Below, one piece after another: positions 45,656 to 57,158 of a DNA stretch of 64,000 nucleotides. Position 1 is the stretch's first letter, and each line of letters starts with the position of its first letter. Position numbers and translations under genes: made by a program. The DNA is from Diploscapter coronatus (Eukaryota > Nematoda > Chromadorea > Rhabditida > Rhabditidae). The notes under the pieces are model-generated. The model had not been told where the DNA came from. It did no database searches and saw nothing but the letters and a program-made list of their open reading frames with translations. The stretch covers positions 62,457,201 through 62,521,200 of the forward strand of contig OZ038422.1 in the NCBI GenBank assembly GCA_964036155.1, written 5' to 3'.

Positions 45656-46730
45656 ATGCTAGAAGCGAAGACAATCCTTCTATTGAACATTGCCTTCGTT
45701 CAACTAATTTCGTTCTGCTCAGATTATTGGTTGCTCATCAAAATTAGACAGGTTTGCACTAGTTTTTTTTTTTTAAGATTGTTGCCATTCAAAACATGAA
45801 ATTTTATGTTTCCCCGCCCTCCGGCTGTTCAATCTCAAATTTACGGCAATTTTCGATAGTTTGGTGTCAGAATTCATCGTTTTCCCTGGTCGAGCAGTAT
45901 TCGAATCTCTTCAGGCAGTGCAATGATTTGACAGGCAATTTGTTTTGCAGATTTTTGTTCGACTTGTATTAAATCTTTAGAAGGCTATCGTCTGAACGCT
46001 TCTAGAGCTCAATATCTATATGAGTCTCCATGTAATTGGTTCATATTTGATCGGGGTTTATCCTGGAGGATAATTAACACGACTTATTCAAGAGGCTGGT
46101 TTTCATCAGTTTTTTCTTCAAATAGATGATTTTAGACGTGATAACCTTTTTCTTGGCCCTTTTGTCCGTATTCTTAAATTTACTCGCTTATTATTACTGC
46201 CAGCGACGTGAGCATTTGTATGTCACTCACCTACTGTTCATTTCACTGTCTCTCTACATATTCGTCATCGCCACAGTCGTTTATTCAATTCATTCTACAA
46301 ATACGCGGGTGCCTTCAAATGTCATTCAGACGTTTTACTATGCGGAAGTCGGGTGGAGTTTGATTTCCGCTGTCGTTACAGTGGCATTGAGTAAGCAGTT
46401 GATAATACATGAAAATCGATCGATAAATAAAAAAAAAACAATCACCTCTAAAATTACATTGTCTAAACATAAGTTTTCCCAGAGATTTTCTTAATCTTTC
46501 ACAGTCAATTGAAGTGGTAAAGACTGATCTTCACGATGAAAATGACTAGAACGCGTTCAAACATACGACTTTCAGTGGCCCTAGGCAGTTACGTATTTCT
46601 GGCAGCTGATTGGGAGAAGAAGGAGAGGCAAAGAAGTCAAAGGAGAAGGCGGCAGATCCACAACGCGCTCATGTCCAGCTGCAAGCAGGACGTCGCTATG
46701 GCAATTCGAGCTAGGATGACTGTTATTTGA
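45656..46730 (+). CDS. Claudin/PMP22-like four-pass membrane protein
   Basis: Exon 1 (45656-45751) carries the first membrane helix (ILLLNIAFVQLISFCSDYWL). Exon 2 starts at 45778 and encodes a Cys-rich extracellular loop (PPSGCSISNL, VWCQNSSFSL, NLFRQCNDL). Exon 3 (46126-46390) carries helices 2 and 3 (FLALLSVFLNLLAYYYC, LLFISLSLYIFVIATVVY) and the start of helix 4. Exon 4 (46576-46730) completes it in phase (SAVVTVAL + MALGSYVFLAADW) and adds a basic tail (RQRSQRRRRQIH). Topology and layout fit claudin/PMP22 relatives, which shape cell junctions, although the canonical W-GLW-C-C loop is not clear. The splice from exon 2 to 3 is unresolved; an extra exon with coding-like sequence lies around 46010-46090. 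Confidence 0.55.
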
Positions 46731-47273
46731 TCTCATCCTGATTGATTAATCTTCTCTAATATGAAGTTCTCGACGTTTTAAAGAACCTTGAGCATAAATC
46801 ATATCCAGGTCCCTCTAAAAAAAATGAAATCATGCAAAAATTATTAGCATAAATCGATTTTTTGACAGATTTTTATCCAACACATTCTAATTTTTTTATC
46901 GAAAATCGAAGAACTAAAACGATACGATTGTGCCCCTAGATAAGGGCTACAAAATTATGTATAGCATTTCGGGGTAAAAATGCACTAATGGGCGCGTGTA
47001 GTCAAACTGAGTGCGAAATGTCAGTAATAACTGTTTACAAGAAATCGATTACTATTTCTGCTATATATTTCGGAATTATTATAAATATTGGACTTGGCTA
47101 CAGAATTTTTGAAATAAAACACTTTAAAGAATATTTATTTCAGTACAATCTTCCCTTATCACTTCTGGATGTCTTCGAGGGTTATCTGTATTATGTACAT
47201 TGAAATTAAATTATTATTTCACATTTATTGAATCAAATTTCTACATGAAATCTGAGATTATTGTAATCAAGCT
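46731..47273. other. Intergenic, no gene seen
   Basis: The spacer between converging genes. A 71-codon plus-strand frame (46988-47203) has a hydrophobic stretch but no other support. Confidence 0.4.
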
Positions 47274-48548
47274 CTATTCTAAGTCAATGTTTCCGACTTC
47301 ACGCCATTCATTCGTTCGTGGATCGTATTCTTCAATAGCGTCACAGAAGTTTATCGCATAGCAAAAACCATCACTTCCTTTCTCAATATTTTGAAATCTA
47401 AGTTAACAAATATTTCGTATAGAGATATGCAAAATCTCAGCTCACCCTCCGATTGCATACAATTTCTCGTTAGCGACAATGAGCGAATGAAGATATCTTG
47501 CATAATTCATATCAGCGATTGGAGAAATTCGACTGTTAGCTGGAGCTGAAGGGTCGAGACACAAACAGGATTTTAATTCTTCACGACTAAATATATAATG
47601 ATGCATTATTTATCATACAAAATTAACTATTTCTCTCCTCCAGTTATGTAAATTCTTCCATTCAGTGATGCAACTCCGAATGAATTTCGTCCTTCTGGAA
47701 TCTCTCCAACTTCAACCCATTCCCGTTCATCGTCTGATAATCGATATATCTTTCTACTTTCATAACCATCAACAACTGAATATCCATAATTACAATAATG
47801 AATATGCTATAATGTGACCGTATAAACGTTCATCACATGTTATTGTTTGAGCATATTTAGTTGAAAGAGGAAAAGCAGGTCCTGTTTGCCATTTTCCATC
47901 TATTAAAACCTGAATAAATTATTTCATGGACTTTCACTCGATCTTCTTACATCCACACAATTAGCCCATCCGCCCAAATAATACAATTTGCCTTTGAAAT
48001 AAGCCACAGATGCACGTTCATCCCATTCAGGAGGACCTGGTCCTGCAAAGGATGCAATAAAATTAAATCAATCTATTGCTTTTTGTAATGTTACCTTTAG
48101 TGATTTGTCGAGTATTCAGAGCGAAAATTTCAAACGATTTGTTATAAGATCCAATTGCGAAAATCTAAAATTATAAAATTGGCAATGTCAAATAAAATAA
48201 TCTACCTTATCTTTTGTAGTTGCTACTTCATATGGTTCTAAATATTTAGTAAATTTCGCAATCTGCTTAACAGAATAACTATGCGAATCAAACAGACAAA
48301 TTCTATCTTCCCAAATTCCATCGTTTTTATAAGGCACTAAATACTAAAATTACTTTTCGCCCATACAAGAAATATTTTCTACGATAGAATAAAGTTTTCC
48401 TCTCGAACGTTATCTCGAGCACTATCGGCAGATATTTCTGGATTATTCCCATCATTCGCTTGTTAGTCCAGGCCAATTGTCCCAGCTCTTTGAATTCGGG
48501 ATATTCGCAGATCAACAATATAATTTCGACTGGTAACTTGGCTAGCAT
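47274..48548 (-). CDS. F-box/kelch repeat protein
   Basis: The first exon begins MLAKLPVEIILLICEYPEFK and continues ELGQLAWTNKRMMGIIQKYL, a typical F-box, the Skp1-binding part of SCF ubiquitin ligase receptors. It ends ERKTLFY|L at the same splice position (TTCTATC|gtag) that precedes the kelch units at 2786 and 15023. The single kelch unit that follows has all exons of the family: YYLGGWANCVD, YVVDGYESRKIYRLSDDERE, ASLNGRIYITGGEK, LCLDPSAPANSRISPIADMN and LYAIGGFQNIEKGSDG, ending NEWREVGNIDLE. Total length is about 340 residues. By family role the kelch propeller would select the substrate, while Skp1-Cul1 supplies the ligase. An acceptor at 48562 suggests a 5' exon. This is the simplest and possibly ancestral form of the local family. 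Confidence 0.8.
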
Positions 48549-49520
48549 CTTTGTTAAGAGACCTGAACAATACAAATGGAAATAGTAAAGGAGTATTGAT
48601 TGGATGAGAAAGTCTGCAATCAATGAATTTGAAATTGGTCATTGAAGAAAGGAGAATGAAACTGCTAAATTGATGCTTTGCAATTTTTATCAGATTAAAA
48701 ATCGATTCCTAAACATAGTTTATCACTTAAACTACTCCAAAGTTGTTTAGATTTTATAGCAAGATAATTGGTGTCTAAAGTATTTTTATTGAGAATTGAT
48801 ATTGAAGTGTGCTAAACTCACACGACATTTCATAGATTAAGACAACATTTGCATAACGTCAATAATGCCACTATGTTTCAGGCGTTCGCTAAGTGTTGAT
48901 ATTTTAAATTGGCTACTAATCATAGTATAAATTTTGATCTATTTCATTCTTATTCGATATGTCGTTTTTTCCGTTTTCAACTATTTTCCAGGAAATAATA
49001 AAGAGTCTAGTAACGAGACTTATTAAAAGTGAAGCAATCCAAATTACCAACCACCTATAGTCACGGGAGTCGTCTACCTGTTTCATATTGCATGTAAATG
49101 AAATATTATGCATATTGATTTAAATTTTCCCGATAACTATAATCTTAGATATCCCTCTTTTAGTATTTTTGTTGAGTGTCTGTCTGTGCACTAAACGTGA
49201 TTTTTAGTTCACAACACTATTTATATAATGCCTTTTCAAACGAAAATCCTATGCTTCGTGGCAGTGAGATATTTATTGTTCAAAAATAACCAAATTCAAG
49301 AACGTCTGTCGATTTTTAAAATGAGTGATAATAATATCGAGTGTTTCTTTCGGACATCATCTCATCCGTTACCTCGTCGTAAGTGATTATTGAGATCTGA
49401 AAGTATTTTGTGTTTTTCATAAAGTAGCTTATCTTCAATTCTATCATATAAAAATATCGAAAGTAGGGAAATATTCCAATTGTTTCGTCTCCTAAATTTT
49501 TAAACTCTCACCAAATTGTA
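48549..49520. other. Intergenic, no gene seen
   Basis: Upstream of the F-box/kelch gene and downstream of MED19. A 65-codon minus-strand frame (48916-49113) with one hydrophobic stretch is the only candidate and is unsupported. Confidence 0.4.
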
Positions 49521-50523
49521 CTATTTGTGAATGTCATCTTTGGTCTTGTCTTTTTTCCTTTTTTCTTTCTTCTTCTTCTTCTCCTTCCTCTCCGCTTTGT
49601 GTCGTTTCCTCTCAACTTCGTCTCCCTCCAGACTGTCGAGCGAGTGTTTGTATCTGCCGCCCGTCGTCTCGCGTTTCTCCTGCTCCATCGTCAATCCGTT
49701 TTCGCCCTCGGGCCGCTTGTCGAAGAGGTAACGGTACCTGAAAAAATAACTTTCAGAAAAAATAGACAAAAATATTTTTAAAAAAAAAAACGATATAATT
49801 ATATTTTTACTGAACAAAAAATAATAAACTTTTTACCTTTCATCAACCGAACCGACATTGAGCCGGAACGCGTTCATATGATTGGGCGACACATTGGAAA
49901 TCTCTTTGCCTGTTATCGGCGGCTTTTCGTAGAGGGTACGAAGGGAACTGGAAGTGAATATTTCAAAGGAAAAATACAGAAATCAATTTTCTCTGGCTTC
50001 CCGTAAAATTTACCAAGTTTTGGGGCTAGGAAGTTTAGAGGAAAGGAAATGAAGAAAAAGAACCATTGAATTTTACAGGAGACCCTTTTCTAGAAAAAAA
50101 AATGTACCTAGTGTCCTGTCCCTGAGCGAAATTGAAATTACCGTAGATGTGGGGCAGGAAAGAGGCCAAATCCTCGCGCATCTTCTTCGTGCTGCAGAAT
50201 CGACTGTACACCGAGCTGAGATCGTAGGCGCCCAGCAGGTCGGTGCTCCCAAGAACGTTGCTTTTCGCTGAAAAAAGAAAATTCAAAATATGCCTAAATT
50301 CTTTTTTCGTATGATTTACAGCAGAAATAGTCGTAAGATTCTAAACTAAAATGAATAAAATACAAATTTTCTTACGCGGCACTTCCTGTTTCATACAGTA
50401 GAACGGCGAGACGACCGTGTAAGAGGGCGTGGCTGCACCCGCTTTCAGGGAGATTTTCGTGCGCAGAGAGCCCGTCGTTTGGCCCGATGAAGAGGCTCCA
50501 GCATTCAAAGGTGAATCCCCCAT
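49521..50523 (-). CDS. med19: Mediator complex subunit 19
   Basis: Four exons (50523-50376, 50267-50108, 49947-49837, 49737-49521) give 211 residues. The family core is clear: [54 protein letters not shown] and [19 protein letters not shown], against the animal MED19 pattern of GST-L-YNL, FLPDLPG, SSLRSLIEKPPI and FRLHTGPLPE. It ends in a highly basic Lys-rich tail ([18 protein letters not shown]), as in other MED19 proteins. MED19 sits in the Mediator head/middle region and links transcription factors to RNA polymerase II. It is somewhat shorter than the human protein (244). Confidence 0.92.
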
Positions 50524-51355
50524 CGAGCTGAAAAATATTATCTAAAAAATTAATTTCTAAAATTCTCGAGAAAAATAATAGATATTCAAAGGTTTCGAAC
50601 CTCTTCATATAATAATAGTAAAAGGAAGAAATAAAATACTTTATTAAAAGTCGCGATAAGTAGACCTTGCAAATAGAAAAAATGAAGGGAATATTATGAT
50701 TTCGTCGAATTTAATAATTTCACTAATTCATCGAAATTATGCAAATTTGTTTTGTAAAATAGAATCTCAGATTCGATATTTTTACCATTTCTTCGCAGAA
50801 AATGAAAACTAACAGAAATCTACAAAGGAATGGTAAATTTTACAACATTTAGGTCTTTATGAAACTGAAAAGAATACTTTTAGCAGTTCAAATTCAGTTT
50901 TCAGTTTTACAAAGTCCCAAATTTCATACTATTTTTATAACAATTCACTGAGCAGATATGGTAAGCAAGATTAAGGCAATTCGACCAAGAAATTCGCTAT
51001 AAGGCCTAGACAATTTTGATATCATTTGTTCTTTCCAAGACTATTTTGCAAAACTCGAAATCTCCTATGAAAAATTATGACTAGGAATGATTTCAAAAGT
51101 AAAGATTTTTGGTTTTCAAGAAAATAGATCAAAACCCCCTATTGTACTTCGAACCCAAAAGAAAAATCTTTTTAAAAATTATAAAATCTCGAAACATTTC
51201 CGAAGATATACATTGTTAACCTTTGATAAGTTCTCGATAAAGTTCGAATGGTTAAGTTGGCAGTGATGTAAGAAAAAGATATTATGAATCGTGAAATGTT
51301 ACCGTAATCATATTTAGTCGTAAAGCAAGTTGGTTTGTGAAATGCACGAATGCGT
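50524..51355. other. Intergenic, no gene seen
   Basis: An 830-base AT-rich spacer between neuferricin and MED19, both on the minus strand. It probably contains the MED19 promoter. No coding signal. Confidence 0.4.
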
Positions 51356-53150
51356 CTAATCGTCGTCTTCCAACTTGCAGCTGTTGGCTTGTGGTGAGCA
51401 ATTAGGGTAGAGCTGAAAATTTGAAAATGACTAAATTTCTGGGTTTTAAAATTTTCTTTAAATTAAAAATGTTTCGAGATCTCACCTTCAAATGTGGATG
51501 ATCCAAATCGCCTCTATTCGTAGATTTCTGCACGGCTTCAACACCCGACAGGCCAGGGCCGAAATTCTTCACACATGCACATCGCTTTTGCTTGGTTTTC
51601 GTATCGAGTAGAATTCTAAAAAAAAATGAAAACTATTTTTGAATAATTTGGTCTTATATTTTTTACTTCTAATTTACCCTCTTGTAGTTTCTATCTTTTT
51701 TGAAAAATAGCAAGAGAAAGAGATGAAAAGAGGGTAAGGGTAATATAGGGGTAAAAATACGAGATCATTTTTTTAATTAAAAAATTACGCACCTCGGGAC
51801 TCCGACCCACTCCCGCTGAACGCCCCCGCTTTTATTTGAGCACCAGACTCGGCCCCCATTTTTGTGGTGCCATTCGCTATTGCATGGCGGAAAAACTTCG
51901 GCTAAATTTATTTCTTTCAATTTTCAATTTCGCCTTTAATTCTTTTTTTTATTCAGCAAAGAAATGTTTTTTAGTTTACCTTCTGCGGTTTTCATCTTTC
52001 GGAATTCATTCGCCTGCTCGATTCGGGCTAGGACCTGAAATTTTTATTTTTAAAACATTTGAAATTAAAAAAATCCTTACCCTCTCCAATTCAGCAGTCG
52101 GTTTTCCCTTGGAATCATAGTATTTCCCAGTCACAACGCCCACCAAAATGTAATCCTTCTCATAGAACGAAACCCAATCTCGGATTCCTGAATTTAAAAA
52201 ATAAAAGTTTTAATTTTCTCAAAACTCTTACCAAGCATATCCTCCTCAGAAAGTCCCTCTGTATCGTCAGTCAGCCCATTTTCTGTGAAATCTCCCGTTA
52301 CAAATGCTCGGGTGGCGTCTCTTCCTGGGAAAAACATTATCTTCAGAAAAAAAATAAAATTTCGTACCTGCAAAGAAATGATAGCCTCCACCCTTTCCAT
52401 AGTGTTTCTTTCCTTTGTCCACGTCGTAAACTCTACCGAGGATTGCGAGATAAATTGGTCTGGAAAATTGAATAAAAATAAAATAAAAATATATCGAACT
52501 TTTTAAAAGAAAACAAAAGTACCTCGAATCCCTAGTTTTGAATAAACATAAAATCAACAATATCGATTTTTAAAGAAAAAAGAAATACCTCGAATCTCTA
52601 GTCCCGTCGAATAGACCGAGTTGTTCGGGAGTGAGGACCTGCTTTCCATCAGCGATGGGTACCTCGGCCTCGATAGCCTTCATCTCCTCGATTTTCCTCT
52701 CGGGCAGCTTCATTTTGTCCTTCGCGTCCATCCACATCTCGCGCAGCCATTCCAGCTTCTCGTGCGTGTATTCGCACTGAACGACCTTCTTTCAGTTGTT
52801 CACTTTAATTTTTTTCAGGAAAAAATATTTCCGAGAAAAAGTGAATATTTTAGTCTTTTGGAGTTGAAAACCAATTTTAAAAAATTTCGAAAGAGTTAAA
52901 TAGGAAAAATTCCCTGAACCAACCTCATCCAGCGCATTGAGCGCCCAGGAAGTCGCATTGAAAATGCCGAAATTGTAGTAGGACGAGAGGAAGGAGAGAA
53001 TTGCTACCTGAAATTAATCGAGATAATTAGGGTAATTTGTGGTAATTAAGAAAAATTAAGGGCAATTAAAGAACTCACCTGAACTGCTATGTAAATGAGC
53101 CCAGTCGTGTAGAGAGTCGGCGCCCAACTTCTCTTGTCGCGTTGGGGCAT
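51356..53150 (-). CDS. cyb5d2: Neuferricin (cytochrome b5 domain-containing protein 2)
   Basis: Ten exons from the ATG at 53150 join in phase. A short N-terminus and one hydrophobic segment ([20 protein letters not shown]) act as signal or membrane anchor. Then comes the cytochrome b5-like heme/steroid-binding domain: [60 protein letters not shown] and [20 protein letters not shown]. The family's C-terminal signature is complete: [39 protein letters not shown] and [16 protein letters not shown]. Neuferricin is a MAPR-family, heme-binding endomembrane or secreted protein. One intron contains a 15-base copy of the preceding exon end plus donor (52521-52535), a possible alternative 5' splice site. 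Confidence 0.92.
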
Positions 53151-53204
53151 GAGACAGGGCTTAATTAAATAACTGGGGCAATTAAATCGAGATAATTGCA
53201 ATAA

Positions 53205-54535
53205 TTAATCGAAAATCAATGAGAAAGTTGCCTTGACCGATGGAAATTTCGCGCAACGCCTTTCTTTCAAACTGAGCATAGGAACGGCGTAAATGAATTC
53301 GTCCTCGTTTGCCTTACAAAAACCGAAAAAATCCTGCAATTTTTGCAATGAATAACTAATGGAAAAAGATAAATATTCGAGTAAAAACTCACGTTCGAAA
53401 GTAGAAAATTTTCATATCTGACGGAAATGTTTATTTTGTTGGCGTCTTAAAGTCGATGGTTGAGTATTTCCTAGAAGAGCGGTTTGATGCGTTGTCTCTT
53501 CGCGTTTGCAGGAATAGGCTGGGCTCTAGGACAAGGCGTAGAGACGGTGATGAGAATTAGCATCGGGCGTGATGACGTCGTCGTAGAAGACGCGGAAGCA
53601 GTGACGATATTTGTATTCGGGGTCGAGGCTGTAGAAGTTCGACGTGAAGTCTGTCCTGTCGCCCACTTGGATGTACTCCACGGCTAGCTGAAAAAATGAA
53701 TACGGTCATTTAAAAAAATGAATGCTAAAATAGCAACATGGATAATTCGCAACTTCGTAGCCTATGGAATAGTATGGCAAAGATACTTTCTCACCTTGTC
53801 CTATACCCTTAACTATAAGCCGCTACAAAGCTACGAATTATTCAAATTGCAGTTAGAAGGAATTTTATAAAACTAGAAAATTGGCGAAAATCAATTTTAA
53901 AAATTCACTTCTTTTCGTCAATTGATTGAAATCCAGACGTCAATGATAAGATTAAATCAGTTATCCCTTTCATCCCTTATCCCATACCTTATCGCTTCCC
54001 CTCTTTCTCAGGTCGGTCAAATCTGCGTTGCGCGCCAGGGAGATGGTGATCTCGCACTCCTCGTCCATCTTCAGAACTCCGCTGTGCGGGGTGACTTTGA
54101 TGCGCTCGGGGACGTTTGTCTGAAAAAAGATAAATTTGAAAAGTACTCTAAGCCCAATGAAAAAGTCCCAATTCGAATAGTTTTATCATTAGGGTATAGG
54201 GCTGGTAGGGGAAATTGGGGTCCTTTTCCGAGTTGTCGAAAAAAATTGATCGGGATTTTCAAAATCTCTTCTTCAAATGAGAAAACAAAAGAAACTGAAA
54301 TATCCGCTCACTTTAAAGGCGAACACGATGTTCTCCGTGATGTTATTGTTGAGAATGAGCTTCTGCGTGGGGCGAGGGCCACGCAAGTCGATGTGTATCT
54401 GAAATTTAGGCTCATTCCTAGATGTACAAGATTTTTAGGCACCTAAAGCTAGATTTCCTTTTAAAAAAAAAGTTATCAAAATACCTCGTGAGCCGGGGTT
54501 GAGGTCATGTCCAAATTGCCGATGTGTGAGTGCAT
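53205..54535 (-). CDS. MSP-domain (major sperm protein fold) protein
   Basis: Exons 54535-54485, 54398-54312, 54119-53988 and 53687-53546 encode an immunoglobulin-like MSP domain: IHIDLRGPRPTQKLILNNNI, TENIVFAFKTNVPERIKVTP, HSGVLKMDEECEITISL, and a last strand DPEYKYRHCFRVFYDD. Related VAP and MOSPD proteins use this fold to bind FFAT motifs at membrane contact sites, and MSPs polymerise in nematode sperm; which role applies is unknown. Two further coding-looking exons (53445-53393 and 53333-53205; KINISVRYENFLLSN, DFFGFCKANEDEFIYAVPML) join in phase through a weak gtctct donor. If that donor is not used, translation stops at 53526. No membrane anchor is seen. Confidence 0.62.
53739..53843. 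repeat. Foldback element in MSP-domain gene intron
   Basis: The arms ggataattcgcaacttcgta and gctacaaagctacgaattat are imperfect inverses, separated by about 60 bases. It sits between the 53988 and 53687 exons. Confidence 0.6.
54148..54236. repeat. Dispersed intronic repeat, copy 2
   Basis: Shares 'ggtaggggaaattggggtcc' and 'ttttccgagtt' with 38575-38686. Both copies sit within introns, in the same orientation in the window. Confidence 0.65.
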
Positions 54536-54703
54536 AAGCAGTGAGTCGTTATTCGGAAATTTCTTTCATGAAAAAAATTATCTTCACTGCAAATAAGAAA
54601 TAAAAGGTTCGTTTTGGAAATTCGTATATGATTAGACCTATGGTTAGAGATAGGAAAGTAAATAAAATAATTCGCCAAAATCTAGAGTATTGTCTTTTCT
54701 CGA

Positions 54704-56285
54704 CTATAAAAGCTGATCTTCAATCATGTGTCGTGCCTGATCAACCTTGACGTTCTTCCTCATCATTAGCTCGTCGATTGGAGATGCGACAAATGGAGTG
54801 ACTGGGAGTTTCTGAAAATTTCAAGGATTATTCTAGAAGCTCAATTTTCCTACAGTCGGACTGTTCATGTAGGTGGACGGCTGGAACGGGCTCCGGATCG
54901 TCTCGTGCCGCGACGCCATCGAGATGCTCTGGGTCAGGGGCTGCAATGTTTAAGATCCACAAATTTTCAGGGACTTAGAAATTCATAAATTTGAATAAGA
55001 TTTTCATGGATGCTTTTTGTTCGAGCTTTTAAAATGAAGTACCTGAGTGGACGCTTCACACCCCACGTCTGCTCGGCGGAAAGTTGCTCCAATCGAGTTG
55101 ATTTGCCGGAACAGCACGTAGAACGTCAGAGACTTCGCCATGCAACATCTAGAAATAAAAATTTTGATCATTTTGCTGGAATTTTAGATTCCCTAAAATG
55201 AAAAAAAATCAATTATGACATGAAAAATCCCATAATTACAAGGAACGTGAGTAGTGTGTGCACAACGGATCTTGCTCAAAATTGACCTTCATGCGTTTTT
55301 CTTCCAAAATCTGAAGATATTCCATAAAATTAGACAATGTCAAGAGAAAATACCCTAATTTTAGCTAATCTTCATGCATTTTTTGTTATTTTTACCCAAC
55401 AAAAATATCCTCGTCGAAATAGACGCCCAGACAAGAGGCCAGCGAATGCACTATCCAATAGAAGATGATCCATTTTAAAGACGCGTTCGAACTACTGAAA
55501 AGCAGCGCCTTGGCCGTCAGGTACATGCCCAGAATCGTGGTCGCGATATTCGTATCGAACTGCAAATTTTGATAATCATTTTTTTTTCGGCAGAAACCAG
55601 TAAAGGGCAAGCTTTTCGAGAGATTTATTAAAGCAACCGGAACTCTTTAGCCGTGTGTGGTTTTTCTAGATCAGGTAGCCTTCTAGATGTTTTTTGTTTT
55701 CAAGAGCTCATTTTTCTCACCTTTGGATCTTCACTGTGGCAGAGATACATGAAGAATCCGACGAAAGCAGCGACGTGTATCAGAGTGCCCGCGTTGCGCA
55801 TCAATCGGACTAACAAACCTTCTGAAAACGGCGAACATTAGGGTTTATCCCTGATTTGTCTCCATTTCTGCACAATTTCGATAGATAGTGGTTCGTACCA
55901 GTGACAGCCTCGTTGTCCGTCTTGCAGAAGAGCGGTCTAGCGGTGCGCGTTACGGCCGGCGACGCGACGTATCCCGCTCTGCCTCGGTTGAATGACGCCT
56001 CGTAGCTGCTCATATCGTCTACAAAATGCACTCTTCAATCATGACTTGAAGATTCTCAGCAGCGAGGAATGAAATTTCCGAACTTTACAGATCCAGGGAG
56101 AACGGTTGTCAGAAAGTTCTTGCGATTACCACTATAGTTTATTCTCGTCTGAGGCAAATGCTTCCTAGGTATGCAATGTCAGCAACCAACTTTCAATATT
56201 TCATCTTTTCCTCACTTTCTTGACGTACCCTAATAGAGCTTGTGCAGTCCTACTGAGCTCGTTGAATGATTTCGTGGTAATGAAG
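54704..56285 (-). CDS. Multi-exon membrane protein, family not recognised
   Basis: Nine exons join in phase: 56285-56229, 56164-56130, 56018-55899, 55821-55721, 55559-55401, 55310-55240, 55148-55043, 54940-54854 and 54811-54704. The N-terminal half is polar (SFITTKSFNELSRTAQALLG, ASFNRGRAGYVASPAVTRTA). Then come three hydrophobic segments (TLIHVAAFVGFFMYLC, IATTILGMYLTAKALLF, WIIFYWIVHSLASCLGVYF), a Cys-containing stretch (SLCCMAKSLTFYVLF) and a Ser/Pro-rich C-terminus (RSPFQPSTYMNSPT, LPVTPFVASPIDEL) ending VKVDQARHMIEDQLL. The first exon shown starts mid-codon, so an upstream exon is missing; the MITE at 56341 lies where it would be expected. A short form could start at the Met of MSSYEASF. 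Confidence 0.6.
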
Positions 56286-56340
56286 CTGTGAAGAGAAATG
56301 AAAATTTCGTTAATTCCTCATATTCAGACCCAGAGAGCAC

Positions 56341-56518
56341 TTTCGTCAGTCGAAGAAAATATACAAGGGGGTAGATCGCAAGAACGAAATTATAGTTGTG
56401 TTATCAGGTTGCACTGGTGAAAATTTCGACTAACTGCAGATTATAGGGAGATATTTGCTAAGAAAATATATAGGGGATAGGTTGCAAGGGCCTTCTGACG
56501 ATCACCCCTCCTTAGGTC
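56341..56518. repeat. Foldback MITE, copy with complete right end
   Basis: The interior matches 23680-23838 ('cgtcag..gaaaata', 'attatagtt..tgttatcag.ttgcac', 'atttgctaagaaaat'), and the right end (gacgatcacccctccttagg) is the inverse of the left end of that copy. The left arm is missing here. It lies just upstream of the first visible exon of the 54704-56285 gene. Confidence 0.7.
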
Positions 56519-57158
56519 TGTGCATATTTATAAAATTATAGTTTTTACTGATTAGAGATGAAATCCAAATTTTCGACCCCTTTTTACTAGCACCTGTCCA
56601 ACTAGGCAATTAGTAGATTACCCAAAGCCTGGCTAGATAGTTAGTCATTCAGGAGGCAAATGTGGATGATCAAGTATGGCCCATTCAATGCCCTCCCCAA
56701 ATATGTTCATTAGTACAAGCATGTTTTTGAAGGCCTAGCCTAGAGCTTACAGATTATGGTTAATCAGCTCTAATCTTTAGCCTGTGCACTGCTAATTTTC
56801 TAACCTACCGAACTCTCTCATTATACTTCCTTCTAGCGTCCTTTCTCTATTCTCCACTCTTCATCTCATTCTCATTCTCATTTCCCGCCTATTTAGTTGT
56901 TCATACACGTATCGATTCTAAACCTATTCTTCAAGGTTTTCAAACATATTCTTACATATTGTAGTTTTACGTGACTTTACATGATTTTCTTAGGTTTTAG
57001 AAATTCAAATATTTATTTATTTGTTTTAATTTCTTTTGGCAATTAATAAAGTAGTACGACAAAATGAATGAGACAATTTACGAACTTCTAAAAATATGAA
57101 TTATTTACTTTTGACGTATTCCTTTTAGTAGTCGCCTATTTTCAGTACTGAATATTCG
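56519..57158. other. Region between divergent genes
   Basis: No coding signal. It separates the minus-strand membrane protein from the plus-strand gene at 57159, so promoters for both are probably here. An acceptor (ttttcag near 57144) implies a 5' untranslated exon of the plus-strand gene. Confidence 0.4.

Noticed and set aside
46988..47203. 71-codon plus-strand frame with hydrophobic core
   Set aside because: It lies in the 3' region of the F-box/kelch gene; hydrophobic runs are common by chance in AT-rich DNA.
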